NCBI GenBank assembly: GCA_049515555.1
Contig: JBEKTY010000005.1
Location: 29,426-93,425, forward strand
Length of the DNA: 64,000 bases
Origin: JBEKTY01 sp049515555
Lineage (GTDB): Bacteria; Planctomycetota; Planctomycetia; Pirellulales; Thermoguttaceae
Direction of reading: 5' to 3'
The notes under the pieces are model-generated. The model searched no databases. It saw only the letters and a program-made list of their open reading frames with translations, and was not told the DNA's origin. Shown here piece after piece: positions 33,887 to 43,073 of this stretch (positions are counted from its first letter, which is position 1; the number at the start of each line of letters is the position of its first letter). A program made the translations under genes and the position numbers.

Positions 33887-33951
33887 GGGTGCCACTGCTG
33901 GCTTGTCCAGCAGTGCTTGCCACACTGCTGGACAAGCCAGCAGTGGCACCC
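33887..33951. repeat. Perfect 29-bp inverted repeat of the GGGTGCCACTGCTGGC family
   Basis: Arms at 33887-33915 and 33923-33951 are exact inverted copies (GGGTGCCACTGCTGGCTTGT and following bases) with a 7-nt spacer. The same unit is tandemly repeated at 59095-59243. It lies between the divergent dnaE and GH101-like genes; the rest of this 347-bp region shows no gene or clear promoter. Confidence 0.85.
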
Positions 33952-34192
33952 GGCGCCAACTTATTTGCTGACGCGGCCTTACTTGATCTTCCTTGATTAT
34001 CGGGTCCCGTTTCGTTTGTGGAAAGGGCCCTGACGGGGCGTTTACAGAATACCTGATTGGTCGCGAGAACCGGAAAGGCGGGGGGCGCAAAAAATCTTTC
34101 GCCAACCTTTTCAAGCCAGTCTTTTGCAACCTCTGCGGGGCGTGGGTACACTAACGACTATCCGCTTTTCCCTCCGGCAGATGGAGCTCTAC

Positions 34193-36109
34193 ATGCGTAT
34201 TGTCGTACCGATCCTGGCATTGGCGAGTGGTATTGCGGCCGGGCCGGCCGCTTGTGCGAAAAACAACGCGCCGGAGTGGGCCAAGCCGGGGGTCTATGTG
34301 TACCGAATCAGCACCCCGGACGAGGCGATGTCCCTCGACAAAATTCAAGCCGGACTGAAGATCACCGCCCATCTGCTGGACGGCAGCGTGCGGCAGATTC
34401 CGATCATCAACGGGATCATTGGCCACGACCATCCCGGCATGTGCAACTGGGATGGCCTCTGGCCCTACTGGAACCGCGTGACCTATCGCGCCGGCGATTG
34501 GAACCGGCTTTCAGCGTTCATGCGGCAAGCCCGGGATGGCTCGAATGCCTATCCGAGCTTCCACGTCAATCTGACCGACGTCAATGTCGGCCTGCGCGAC
34601 TATCCCGAATCCAGGGCGTTCTTCAAGAAGCTCGTCGAGACACAATCGATCTATCGCCGTGAGTGGAACCCGGCCACGAACTCGCGGGACCGCGGACCGC
34701 CGAGCGTGCCGCAAACCATTCCAGCCAAGGAGGGGCCTGTCGAGATCTTCGCACTGGTCAACTACAAGCGTTTCTGGGAGAGCGGCCTTGCGCGGCAGAT
34801 GATCGACGAGTTCTACGCGAAACTGCCCTACGCGCCTCCGCTATTGTATCTCGACGTTCTTACCTTGAGCGGCGGCAACTTTGCCACCGGTTTTCCCGAT
34901 GGCCCCTTGGGCGGAAGCGCGGCGACGCAGGCCGCGGGACGTAAGGCCATCGTCACGTATCTGCGAAGCAAGGGGACCGAGGTGGCCACCGAGGGGAGCG
35001 GTACGATGCTCGACATCGACGGCACCTACGCCTGGCTGCACGGCCAGGGATATTCGGATAACGACTATCGTCGGTTGGCCGGCGGGTACTTCATTCCCTA
35101 TGTCGAGCAGACCTTTGGATCGATGGGCGGGTTCAATGTCTCGCCCCTCGCGTCGACTCCGGCGGGCCTGGCGAGTGTCCGCGAGCATTACCGCTGCTTG
35201 CTCGCCGGAGCGAAGAGCAAGAAAGTCGTGCCCGGCCCGGCAACGGCGCATGTCTGCCGCCGCACGCAGTCCGATGCGTTCGATATCCCCGGCACGGGCG
35301 ATCCGTTCCGCGGCGATTGGGCCGACCTGGCCAACAACTTCTATTTGATCACAATCCAGGAGCTCTATCACATCGGCAAAGGCAATGTCCGTACCACTCG
35401 CAACCGGCCCGGCACGGCCCACCTGCGCCAGTTGACTTTTGTGCCCGTGTCCGGCGGACAGAGAATCGTCGTAGAGGCCGCTTCCTTCTTTCCGGCAGGA
35501 AGCAACGTGCGGCAGGAGGTGGCCAAGAATCGTGACCTGATGCTGGAAACGCCTCTCACCAGCAGCATGACGCTGCCGAAGGGCGGCAAGTACCGTCTTA
35601 GCGCCGAACTGTTCTCCCCGGGCCCCGCGGGGCTGAATGTGTATGTGAATGACCGTATTGTGGCTACGGTCGACCCGCTTCCGAAGACCGAAGGTCCTTG
35701 GGTGACCCGCGATCTGGGTGAGACGACGTTGGCGGCCGGACGGCAAACCGTCGCGATCGACGCCGGCCCCCAGTATGCCCAGTGGAGCGACGGCACGCGG
35801 GCCGTCTGGACGACACCGTATCTGGGCGTCGGTCTGCGCGTGACTAACGGTGAGGTGACCTTCGCCCGGGACTACGATCGCATGTGGCCCGATTCCTGGA
35901 GCGGGCGGCGCAAGATATACTTCTTCAGTTGGGACGGCTGTGCCCGCCCGTGGCGGCTCCCGGCAGACTGGCGAGCAGTCGACACTGCCCTGCTCTACCC
36001 CCTTACGCCCGACGGACGGGGCGACGGCAAACCGCTCTCGATCACTACTGGCACGGTCACGCCATCACTCCTTCCCCAAGTTCCCTACGTGTTGGTGCCT
36101 GGAAGGTAA
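34193..36109 (+). CDS. Secreted GH101-like (endo-alpha-N-acetylgalactosaminidase family) protein
   Basis: Signal peptide MRIVVPILALASGIAAG ending at AACA; ATG 34193 follows GGAG. The 638-aa protein has an N-terminal TIM-barrel-like part: DGLWPYWNRVTYRAGDW, FHVNLTDVNVG, YAPPLLYLDVLTLSGGN (possible nucleophile Asp) and KGTEVATEGSG (possible acid/base Glu), features I associate with glycoside hydrolase family 101. The C-terminal third is beta-rich with a carbohydrate-binding-like domain (GKYRLSAELFSPGPAGLNVYVNDR). Expected role is removal of O-glycan disaccharides from glycoproteins, outside the cell. The family call is by remembered motif only and should be treated as moderate. Confidence 0.5.
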   Translation: MRIVVPILALASGIAAGPAACAKNNAPEWAKPGVYVYRISTPDEAMSLDKIQAGLKITAHLLDGSVRQIPIINGIIGHDHPGMCNWDGLWPYWNRVTYRAGDWNRLSAFMRQARDGSNAYPSFHVNLTDVNVGLRDYPESRAFFKKLVETQSIYRREWNPATNSRDRGPPSVPQTIPAKEGPVEIFALVNYKRFWESGLARQMIDEFYAKLPYAPPLLYLDVLTLSGGNFATGFPDGPLGGSAATQAAGRKAIVTYLRSKGTEVATEGSGTMLDIDGTYAWLHGQGYSDNDYRRLAGGYFIPYVEQTFGSMGGFNVSPLASTPAGLASVREHYRCLLAGAKSKKVVPGPATAHVCRRTQSDAFDIPGTGDPFRGDWADLANNFYLITIQELYHIGKGNVRTTRNRPGTAHLRQLTFVPVSGGQRIVVEAASFFPAGSNVRQEVAKNRDLMLETPLTSSMTLPKGGKYRLSAELFSPGPAGLNVYVNDRIVATVDPLPKTEGPWVTRDLGETTLAAGRQTVAIDAGPQYAQWSDGTRAVWTTPYLGVGLRVTNGEVTFARDYDRMWPDSWSGRRKIYFFSWDGCARPWRLPADWRAVDTALLYPLTPDGRGDGKPLSITTGTVTPSLLPQVPYVLVPGR

Positions 36110-36169
36110 CCCCGGCGCGGCTCCGATGCGACGGGGTGTGGGCACGATCCTCACCTATTTCCCCCGGCG

Positions 36170-36841
36170 CTAGTGATCGGCCTGTTCTTGGGCGCGCTTC
36201 AGCAGGTCGTCAAAACGCGTTGCGTAGTGCGGGTGAACCTGGGAAAGATGCTCCCGGATGGCGGCCGCCTGATCGGTGTTCGCGCGGAGCAGTTCCACCA
36301 CGTCGCTTTCATCGCGGGCCCGGCCGGCGGCGAGTTTCAATTCCACCAAGCTTGCCAGATCGATGTAGGCGAGGCGTGTTCCGCGCGCGCCCATGCGCGA
36401 AGGGTGTGGAATCGTGGTCGGCGCGGGATGCGCCGAGGTGCCGGGCGTGGCGCCTTCCGGCAGCAGATCGACGTTGATCCCCGATTCCTTGTGCAGCAGC
36501 TTGGGCCACAGTCCGGCAGGTGTGGGCAGGACATCGAAGCCGCCGAGGGGCGCCACGCGCAGGAGTTCCTGGATAAGGGCGGCCGGCACCACGATGTCCA
36601 CGTCTTGGGTGACACGGCCCAAGAAACCGTGCCGCCACACCGCCCAACCGCCTGCGACGACGGCCTCGCAGCCAGTGGCCCTCAAGAGGCGATCCAGCGC
36701 ACGGATGACCCGCCCGTAGCGGCCCGGCAAATCCTGCGGCTCGAGCATTTTATCCCTGCCGGCGCGCAGGGCGTCGGTCAGTTCCAATTGTTCGGCAAGG
36801 AGGTTCAACGCGATGACCGATACCATAGGCGTCCTCGCCAT
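36170..36841 (-). CDS. Nucleotidyltransferase-fold protein (AbiEii/MNT-like)
   Basis: A 223-aa protein with the NTase signature EAVVAGGWAVWRHGFLGRVTQDVDIVVP: the GG and the paired Asp (DVD) are the metal-binding triad of the polymerase-beta superfamily. The C-terminal half is helical, with LAYIDLASLVELKLAAGRARDESDVVELLR, typical of 'nucleotidyltransferase' proteins annotated beside toxin-antitoxin genes. The N-terminal 35 residues resemble a short helical antitoxin-like part but are fused here. ATG 36841 follows GGAGAG. Whether it is a toxin, a tRNA-modifying enzyme or an orphan is open; no partner gene is adjacent. Confidence 0.7.
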   Translation of the reverse strand: MARTPMVSVIALNLLAEQLELTDALRAGRDKMLEPQDLPGRYGRVIRALDRLLRATGCEAVVAGGWAVWRHGFLGRVTQDVDIVVPAALIQELLRVAPLGGFDVLPTPAGLWPKLLHKESGINVDLLPEGATPGTSAHPAPTTIPHPSRMGARGTRLAYIDLASLVELKLAAGRARDESDVVELLRANTDQAAAIREHLSQVHPHYATRFDDLLKRAQEQADH

Positions 36842-36909
36842 CTCTCCGCTTTCGCGCTAATGCTATCGGCCTGCTGGGAGGGCGTCAAGCCATGAGACAT
36901 AGCTTTCAA

Positions 36910-37578
36910 TCATTCGGCGGGCTCGCCGATGGCCCGCAGATATTCGGCCAGCCGCGACTGGAGATCGAGCAGATTCTGCCACTGCCGCTGTTCGATCGAG
37001 ACCCGCTCAGCTTTCTCCTTTCGCACCGACTGGATCAAGCCCCGCAGCCGCAGATGAAAGTAGCGGAGCATCTCGGCGATCTCGGCGGCCTGGCCGGGAT
37101 GGAGCGAGCTGGGCAACTCCGGCGGGAGGACGGTGCACAGCAGGGCCTGGGCATCGGGCTCCTTGCCCAGGTTCAGCTCGAAGTCCAGCGCGGCGTCGCC
37201 CCGCTCGGCCAACTCGTCGCTGTCCAGCGTCACCGCCTGGCCCAGGTCCGCGGCCCGCAGGTGCGCCAGCCGCCGGGCGACCTCCTCCCGCGAGCCCAAC
37301 AACACCAGCGTTCGGCCCAGGCTGATCATGTCGCCCGGCCGAACCAGGCAGAGCTGGACGTTCTCGCCGTTGACCTTGGTCCCGTTGGTGCTTTCCAGGT
37401 CGGTGAGCACCAGCTTTCCTTCATCTTCCTGGATTTTCAGGTGGAAGCGGCTGATCCGCTCGTCGTTGAGCTGGACCGGGTTGCCCTCCTCGCGGCCGAG
37501 GGTCAAGGGGGTGGGCACGTCCTCGAAAATTCGCCCCCGGTCGGCCCCGTCCAGAATGCGTAAGGTAATCAGAGACAT
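36910..37578 (-). CDS. FHA domain protein with C-terminal coiled coil
   Basis: Residues 1-95 are an FHA phosphothreonine-binding domain: LGREEGNPVQL (conserved GR), ISRFHLKI (SxxH) and LESTNGTKVNG (NGT). The remaining 125 residues are Glu/Arg/Leu-rich and helical (SLHPGQAAEIAEMLRYFHLRLRGLIQSVRKEKAERV), a probable coiled coil. Cytoplasmic signalling adaptor that reads Ser/Thr kinase output, as is common in planctomycetes; no kinase is nearby. The start is followed upstream by a pair of inverted CCCTCTCCC-type repeats. Confidence 0.85.
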   Translation of the reverse strand: MSLITLRILDGADRGRIFEDVPTPLTLGREEGNPVQLNDERISRFHLKIQEDEGKLVLTDLESTNGTKVNGENVQLCLVRPGDMISLGRTLVLLGSREEVARRLAHLRAADLGQAVTLDSDELAERGDAALDFELNLGKEPDAQALLCTVLPPELPSSLHPGQAAEIAEMLRYFHLRLRGLIQSVRKEKAERVSIEQRQWQNLLDLQSRLAEYLRAIGEPAE

Positions 37579-37613
37579 CGAGTTTGGCTTAGACTACAAC
37601 GAGGCCGGCCACG

Positions 37614-37732
37614 GTCCCCTCTCCCTCTGGGAGAGGGCTAGGGTGAGGGCGATTGCTCGCAAATTGCGTTGCCCTGTCGGCTCACCTTCCCGGCGCCCTC
37701 ACCCCTGCCCCTCTCCCAAAGGGAGAGGGGAC
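37614..37732. repeat. Inverted pair of GTCCCCTCTCCC / GGGAGAGGGGAC elements
   Basis: One element (37614-37650) reads GTCCCCTCTCCCTCTGGGAG and the other (37696-37732) the inverse order, CCCTCTCCCAAAGGGAGAGG, 45 bp apart. Together they form a long potential hairpin in the 329-bp region between the divergent FHA and TrpB-like genes. No gene is present in that region. Confidence 0.7.
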
Positions 37733-37907
37733 GAGCTTGCAAGAGTCCGGCCGAGACTGCACAGGGCGCGTTTCACACGTTGTAACACGCCGGGAAGCCG
37801 GCGGTCAAGGCACGGCCGGTCAGGGAACCGGCGGGCAAGCACTCGACAATGGGGTGGTGAGTGATTATGCTGGGGGAAACTTGGCCCATTTTTAATGAGG
37901 GAACCCC

Positions 37908-39263
37908 ATGCAAAGCAAACGCGTTCTGCTGAGCGAAAAAGAAATACCCCAGGCCTGGTATAATCTGCTGGCCGATCTGCCGCAGCCACCCCCCCCGCCG
38001 CTGGACCCGGCCACCAATCGGCCCATGGACCCCGCCAAGCTCGAGCGGGTCTTCGCCCGCGGCCTGCTCCAGCAGGAGATGAGCTGCGAGCGGTGGATCC
38101 CCATTCCGGAGGAGATTCGCCGCATCTATGCCATCTGGCGGCCCTCGCCGCTGGTGCGGGCGACGAACCTCGAGCGGGCCCTGAAGACGCCGGCCCGCAT
38201 CTACTTCAAAGACGAGAGCCATAGCCCGCCCGGCAGCCACAAGCCCAACACGGCCGTGGCCCAGGCGTATTACAACAAGATCGAGGGCATCGAGCGGCTG
38301 ACCACCGAGACCGGGGCCGGCCAGTGGGGCGCGGCACTCTCCTTCGCCTGCAAGATGTTCGACATCAAGTGCAAAATCTTCATGGTCAAGGTGAGCTACC
38401 ACCAGAAGCCCTACCGCCGCACGATGATGCATATATGGGGCGGCGACGTAACGGCCAGCCCCTCGACGGAAACCGAGTCCGGCCGGGCCATCCTGGCCCA
38501 GGACCCCGACTGCCCCGGCAGCCTGGGCATCGCCATCAGCGAGGCCGTCGAGTCGGCCGTTACCCACGAGGGCACCCGTTACACGCTGGGCAGCGTGCTG
38601 AACCACGTCATGCTGCACCAGACCGTCATCGGCCTGGAGGCGGAGAAGCAGTTCGAGCTGATCGAGGACTTCCCCGACGTGATCATCGGCTGCGTGGGCG
38701 GCGGCAGCAACTTCGCCGGCCTGGCCTTCCCCTTCCTCCGCCACAAGCTGCAAGGCCGCGACATCCAGTTCATGGCCTGCGAGCCCCACTGCTGCCCCTC
38801 GATGAGCCGCGGCGAGTATCGCTACGACTACGGCGATACGGTCAAGCTCACGCCGCTGATTAAAATGTTCACGCTGGGGCACAGCTTCATGCCGCCGGGG
38901 ATTCACGCCGGCGGGCTGCGCTATCACGGCATGTCGCCCATGGTCAGCCTGGGCAAGCAACTGGGCCTGATCCAGGCCGAGGCCTTCCACCAGATCGAAT
39001 GCTTCGAGGCCGCCCAAATGTTCGCCGCCGCCGAGGGCACCATCCCCGCCCCCGAAACCTCGCACGCCATCCGCGGCGCGATCGTCGAGGCCCTCCGCTG
39101 CAAAGAGACCGGGCAGGAGAAGTGCATCCTGTTCAACTTCAGCGGCCACGGCCTGTGCGACATGGCCGCCTACGAGAAGTTTTTCCTGGGGCACCTGGAA
39201 GATTACGCCTATCCGCAGGAGAAGATCCGCGCCGCCTTGGCCGAGCTGCCCGTGGTGGGGTAA
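37908..39263 (+). CDS. trpB: Tryptophan synthase beta-like (TrpB2-type) PLP enzyme
   Basis: PLP-dependent enzyme that condenses indole with serine. The PLP-binding lysine lies in GSHKPNTA, the phosphate-binding loop is GCVGGGSNFAGL, and TETGAGQWG and EPHCCPSMSRGEY are family motifs. At 451 aa with an N-terminal extension (RVLLSEKEIPQAWYNLLADL) and no adjacent trpA it belongs to the longer TrpB2 group, which often works without the alpha subunit. ATG 37908 follows GAGGGAACCCC. Convergent with lpxA; a strong inverted repeat separates them. Real substrate might be free indole or a related aromatic. Confidence 0.9.
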   Translation: MQSKRVLLSEKEIPQAWYNLLADLPQPPPPPLDPATNRPMDPAKLERVFARGLLQQEMSCERWIPIPEEIRRIYAIWRPSPLVRATNLERALKTPARIYFKDESHSPPGSHKPNTAVAQAYYNKIEGIERLTTETGAGQWGAALSFACKMFDIKCKIFMVKVSYHQKPYRRTMMHIWGGDVTASPSTETESGRAILAQDPDCPGSLGIAISEAVESAVTHEGTRYTLGSVLNHVMLHQTVIGLEAEKQFELIEDFPDVIIGCVGGGSNFAGLAFPFLRHKLQGRDIQFMACEPHCCPSMSRGEYRYDYGDTVKLTPLIKMFTLGHSFMPPGIHAGGLRYHGMSPMVSLGKQLGLIQAEAFHQIECFEAAQMFAAAEGTIPAPETSHAIRGAIVEALRCKETGQEKCILFNFSGHGLCDMAAYEKFFLGHLEDYAYPQEKIRAALAELPVVG

Positions 39264-39342
39264 TGGCGGAAGGATGAAGGATGAGGGATGAAGGATGAAC
39301 GCGGAAATAGTCGGCGGCTAACAGCTGCCGGAAGCCGGAAGC

Positions 39343-39383
39343 GGGAACACTAATCAGGCTAATTAGCGCTTATCAGTGTTCCC
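39343..39383. terminator. Hairpin between convergent trpB and lpxA
   Basis: GGGAACACT (39343-39351) and AGTGTTCCC (39375-39383) close a stem whose interior contains a CTAATTAG palindrome. It lies midway between the two stops, flanked on both sides by GAAGGATGAAGG / CCTTCATCCTTCC degenerate arrays, again as an inverted pair (39273-39300 and 39389-39405). Likely bidirectional terminator. Confidence 0.6.
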
Positions 39384-39407
39384 CCGTCCGCCTTCATCCT
39401 TCCCCGC

Positions 39408-40256
39408 TCACCCCGCCTTTTGCATTACTTGCGGCGCGCGTTCTTCGGAGGGGTGCAGTTTGATGGTCGCGCCGGGCGGCAGCCGCCGCTCGGGGATGAT
39501 CCCCCGCGGCGAGGTGCACAGAAACGGATAGAACTCGGCGGCCAGACCGTCGGTAAATTCCTGCCGCAGCCGGCGCAGGATCTCGGCCCACAGCAGGCCG
39601 CTGCGATAGATCACCCGGTAGGCGGCCTTGAGTTGCAGGATCACCTCGGGTCCGTAGCCGGCCCGCCGCAGGCCCACCTGGTTCAGCCCCACCACGTAGC
39701 TGCTCTGCCCGTCGACGGTCACGAACGGCGGCACGTCGCGGTTCAGATGGGCCTGGCCGCCGACCATTGCCAGCGAGCCGATGCGGCAGAACTGGTGGAT
39801 GCCCACCGCCCCGGACAGGAAGGCCCGCGGGCCCACCGTAACGTGCCCGGCCAACATCACGTTGTTGGTGAGGATCACGTGGTCGGCGACGGTGCAATCG
39901 TGGGCCACGTGGGCGTTGGCCATCAGCAGGCAATGGTCGCCGATCGTGGTGGTATGCTCCGGCTGCATGGCCCGATGAATCGTAACGTTCTCGCGAATCG
40001 TGTTGTCCGAGCCTATTTGCAGGCGGCCGGGCTGCTCGGGCATGTGCACGTGCTGCGGCGGGCCGCCCAGCACGGCCCCCTCGAACACGTGGTTGTTCCT
40101 ACCCAGCGTCGTGCCGCGCTTGACCACCACGCCGCTTTCCAGAACACACCCGTGGCCGATCCGCACGCCGGCCTCGACAACCGAAAAAGGGCCGATCCGG
40201 ACGCCCGCGCCAAGCTCTGCCTGGGGATCGACACACGCCAACGGGTGAACGCTCAT
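39408..40256 (-). CDS. lpxA: Acyl-ACP--UDP-N-acetylglucosamine O-acyltransferase
   Basis: First enzyme of lipid A synthesis. The 282-aa protein is a left-handed beta-helix of hexapeptide repeats (IGPFSVVEAGVRIGHGCVLE, IGDHCLLMANAHVAHDCTVADHVILTNNVMLAGHVTVG; shown here as characteristic IGxxxxI/V steps) with the catalytic His in NAHVAHDC and a C-terminal helical bundle. Length and motifs are typical of LpxA, and distinguish it from LpxD. Together with the lptD-like gene at 45066 it supports an LPS-type outer membrane. Other lpx genes are not in the window. Confidence 0.9.
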   Translation of the reverse strand: MSVHPLACVDPQAELGAGVRIGPFSVVEAGVRIGHGCVLESGVVVKRGTTLGRNNHVFEGAVLGGPPQHVHMPEQPGRLQIGSDNTIRENVTIHRAMQPEHTTTIGDHCLLMANAHVAHDCTVADHVILTNNVMLAGHVTVGPRAFLSGAVGIHQFCRIGSLAMVGGQAHLNRDVPPFVTVDGQSSYVVGLNQVGLRRAGYGPEVILQLKAAYRVIYRSGLLWAEILRRLRQEFTDGLAAEFYPFLCTSPRGIIPERRLPPGATIKLHPSEERAPQVMQKAG

Positions 40257-40402
40257 TGCCGAGACCTCGGGGGTTCCGAACGGTGGTGGCTGGCCCGTTA
40301 AGATTTATCGGTTAGCCAAGCAATACCCGTTGGTCAAGTTTTGCCGGCCGTAACGCCTTCGCTATCTTTTCCATTTGGAACCACGCCGGCAGGGGGTGGT
40401 GG

Positions 40403-40797
40403 TGAGGGATTGGGGATTAGGGATTAGGGATTGGGGATCATGCATGAAGGCGGAAGGCGGAGGGTGGAAGGCGGAAGGTGGAGGGCGGAGGGCGGAGGGC
40501 GGAAGACGGAAGGCGCCTCGTCCCCTCTCCCTCCGGGAGAGGGTTAGGGTGAGGGTGAATCGGAGAACAGCGTGCCTTTTCGGTATCGTCGATTGGCGAT
40601 ACTTCCTGTCTCCGCGTCTCCGCGTCCCCGCGTCGTCCTTCCGCCTTCCGCCTTCATCCTTCCGTCTTCCGCTTTCATCCTTCATCCCTCCGCCTTCCCC
40701 GAAGCGGCCCCAGACGATACACTTACACGCAGGTGGCCCGCCGCTTCAGGGGACTGCCGGCAACTGACAACTGACAACTGACAACCGACAACTGCTC
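40403..40797. repeat. Mosaic of degenerate intergenic repeats in inverted arrangement
   Basis: In order: GGGATTGGGGATTAGG-type array (40403-40440), GGCGGAAGGCGGAGGG-type array (40443-40512), a CCCTCTCC palindromic element (40519-40557), the inverse CTTCCGCCTTCATCC-type array (40638-40690) and ACTGACAACTGACAACTG (40759-40797). The purine-rich and pyrimidine-rich arrays form an inverted pair around the central element. No gene is present between lpxA and the small TPR gene (552 bp). Confidence 0.65.
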
Positions 40798-40808
40798 ATT
40801 GAACTTCC

Positions 40809-41132
40809 ATGCCGACAGCCGACAACTTGTACGACGAGGCGATTGAGCTACAGCAGGCGGGCAAGCTGGAGGAGGCGGTCGGCAAGCTTACCGAGTTGCT
40901 GGCCGCGCACCCCGATTACGCCCTGGCCCATGCCGGCCTGAGCGTGTTCTACGGCAAGTTGGGCCGTCATGACGAGGCGGTTGAGCACGCGCAAAAGGTT
41001 TGCCAACTCGAGCCCGACGACCCGTTCAGCTACATGGCCCTGAGCCTGATCTGCCAGCGGGCGGGCCGCAACACCGATGCCGAGCAGGCCATGAGCGCGG
41101 CCATGGAGAAACAATGGTCCCGCCGGGAGTGA
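40809..41132 (+). CDS. Small TPR-repeat protein (107 aa)
   Basis: Three TPR units fill the protein: LYDEAIELQQAGKLEEAVGKLTELLAAHP, YALAHAGLSVFYGKLGRHDEAVEHAQKV and PFSYMALSLICQRAGRNTDAEQAMSAA (cited by their typical A/G/P positions). No signal peptide, so cytoplasmic. Probably an adaptor; no partner evident. A degenerate repeat region precedes it. Confidence 0.7.
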   Translation: MPTADNLYDEAIELQQAGKLEEAVGKLTELLAAHPDYALAHAGLSVFYGKLGRHDEAVEHAQKVCQLEPDDPFSYMALSLICQRAGRNTDAEQAMSAAMEKQWSRRE

Positions 41133-41184
41133 GGACCGCTCGCCCGGAGCCCCGCGCTCGTAGTTGAACACGTTGACATGGGTG

Positions 41185-41325
41185 TCACCGTCCCGGAGGG
41201 ACGATTGAAATTAGCCCGGCAGTTCACTGCTGGGAAGGCAGGAAACATAGCGGTTTCCAGAGTCCCATAGGGACGACTGAGGACGTGGACTTGTTCTCTA
41301 TTTCAGCCGTCCCATTAAGGGACTC
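41185..41325. repeat. Cluster of short CGTCCC...GGGACG palindromes
   Basis: Three palindromic cores, CGTCCCGGAGGGACG near 41190, AGTCCCATAGGGACGACT near 41260 and CCGTCCCATTAAGGGAC near 41307, lie in the 270-bp gap between the small TPR gene and the next leftward gene. The middle part also carries AGCCCGGCAGTTCACTGCTGGG, another palindrome (cited partially). No gene was found. Confidence 0.5.
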
Positions 41326-41402
41326 TCGGCAGGATTCTGCCAACTGATCTCCCAGCCATGCGCGTCATCGGCAGGCATGGCTTCTTGGCTGCAATTGCTT
41401 GT

Positions 41403-43073
41403 TCACTCGTCGATGAGCAGCACTCCATAGTGGCTGCGAACCTCGATTCCGCGACGATTCAAGAGGCCCAGGGCAGCCCCGAGATACGCGGCACTCTGTA
41501 ACCGGGGATTGCTGTCTTTCGCAGCGGCCATCGCTCCGCCGGCCCCTTGTGCCAGCGCCTGATGGAAAGCGACCGTCCGCACGGCCCACGATTGCGGCCC
41601 TGGCTCTCTTATCTTTCGAGCCACTGCATAACCGGCGGCGAAATCTCCGGCCTTGGCCAGCAGCAGCGCAGCCTCCTGGTAACCGTCCCGCGGCGACTTG
41701 TCCAGCGGAAGGGCCGGCAGCAGGACGTCGCGGAGCGTCGCCTGTGCGGCTACGGGGAGGCCGGCGGCGATCTGGCCCGCGGCGATCTCGCGGGCTTCGT
41801 CCGCCCGGTCTTTGGCAACCGAGACCGCGCGGGCATGTCGCGACGCCTCTAAGAGCGTCTTCTCTGCCGAGGTCCGGTCGCCCATTTTGACTTGGGCCTC
41901 GGCCACACGAGTGACGGCCTGAGCGTAATCAAACCCGGCACTTTCGATTTTGCCAGCCTCCAGGGCCTTGGCGAGCGTCGCATCGGCCGCGGCCCGGTCC
42001 CCCATCGCCGCCTGCCGCACGGCCAGCGATGCCAGGGCATCCACGCGCTGGCATCCGTCCTTTTCGTGCTCGGCGATGTGAAGGGCCTGCTGCAATATGG
42101 TCCGTGCCGCCGTCCGATCGCCTGCCTTTGCCTTCGATCCGGCAATCGCTCCCAGTAGAATGGCCTTGGAGTCGCTATCGGGCACGAGCTGCGCCCATTT
42201 CATGGCTCCTTCCAGGTCGCCCACGTCGATCACGTCTTGCACAACGGCCGCCAGGTGAATCTTGCGGCACGGCTCTCGGTCTTCGATGTCGCGGGCAGCC
42301 TGAAAGGCCTCGGCGAACGTCTCGGCCGACGCTCTGCCCGCTTTCGCTTCATGGCGGGCCAGGGCGCACAGGGCGTTGCATCGCCAATAAGAGCCCTTGG
42401 AGATGGCATGGGCCAGCTTGGCCGCCTCGGCGACCTGGCCCAACTGCAAGTACATCGGCAATATCTGCTCCCAGGCGGACATGTCGAACACATCAAGGGT
42501 TCTTCGGTTTGCGCCCGCCGCCTTGGCCACGGTTGCCCGCGCCTGCTCACGACGCCCTTGGGCAATTTGAGCTTGCGCGATCGCCAGGAATCCATAAGCC
42601 TGGTCCAGCCGGTCGGGGAACGACTGCGCGATCTGCGCCGCTTCGGCGTCCTGTCCCGCCGCGGCATGCGCCGTGAGAATGGCGTGCAGAAGCAGCTCGC
42701 GCGCTCTAGGGTGGCTGACCCGTTCTGCAAACCGGCGGGCCTCCGCCAGCGTGGCTCTTGCGGCGGCATCTTTGGCTTTGGCCTGGGCCAGCCCGATCGC
42801 GGCCAGCACGGAGGCGGCGGTCTCGGCATCCTTGCTTCCTTGAATCGTGCGGCGCCCGGCGGCAAGATCGCCCGCACAAACCTGCGCCAGCCCGATGTCC
42901 CGCAAGGTCTCCTCTTGCAACTGGCGGTTGTCGATGCTTGTGGCTGCGTCGAGCGCCTTACGAAGGCACTCTTGCACGTCCACCGTCTCGTCGCCCGCAG
43001 TGGTGACGCAGTTGACCGCTCCAAGTGCGACGATCAACGAGATGAGTACCGTGAGCCGGATATTGCTAACCAT
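41403..43073 (-). CDS. Secreted helical-repeat (TPR/ARM-like) protein (556 aa)
   Basis: Signal peptide (IRLTVLISLIVALGAVNC; possible lipobox). The whole mature protein is made of Ala-rich helical pairs such as AIGLAQAKAKDAAARATLAEARRFAERV, AIAQAQIAQGRREQARATVAKAA and LASLAVRQAAMGDRAAADATLAKALEAG, each about 34-38 residues with a consensus like A-x-x-Q-x-x-x-G-D-R. It therefore looks like a degenerate TPR superhelix. Its start overlaps the upstream membrane-protein gene by 40 bp, so the two are co-translated. Probable envelope scaffold; function unknown. Confidence 0.7.
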   Translation of the reverse strand: MVSNIRLTVLISLIVALGAVNCVTTAGDETVDVQECLRKALDAATSIDNRQLQEETLRDIGLAQVCAGDLAAGRRTIQGSKDAETAASVLAAIGLAQAKAKDAAARATLAEARRFAERVSHPRARELLLHAILTAHAAAGQDAEAAQIAQSFPDRLDQAYGFLAIAQAQIAQGRREQARATVAKAAGANRRTLDVFDMSAWEQILPMYLQLGQVAEAAKLAHAISKGSYWRCNALCALARHEAKAGRASAETFAEAFQAARDIEDREPCRKIHLAAVVQDVIDVGDLEGAMKWAQLVPDSDSKAILLGAIAGSKAKAGDRTAARTILQQALHIAEHEKDGCQRVDALASLAVRQAAMGDRAAADATLAKALEAGKIESAGFDYAQAVTRVAEAQVKMGDRTSAEKTLLEASRHARAVSVAKDRADEAREIAAGQIAAGLPVAAQATLRDVLLPALPLDKSPRDGYQEAALLLAKAGDFAAGYAVARKIREPGPQSWAVRTVAFHQALAQGAGGAMAAAKDSNPRLQSAAYLGAALGLLNRRGIEVRSHYGVLLIDE

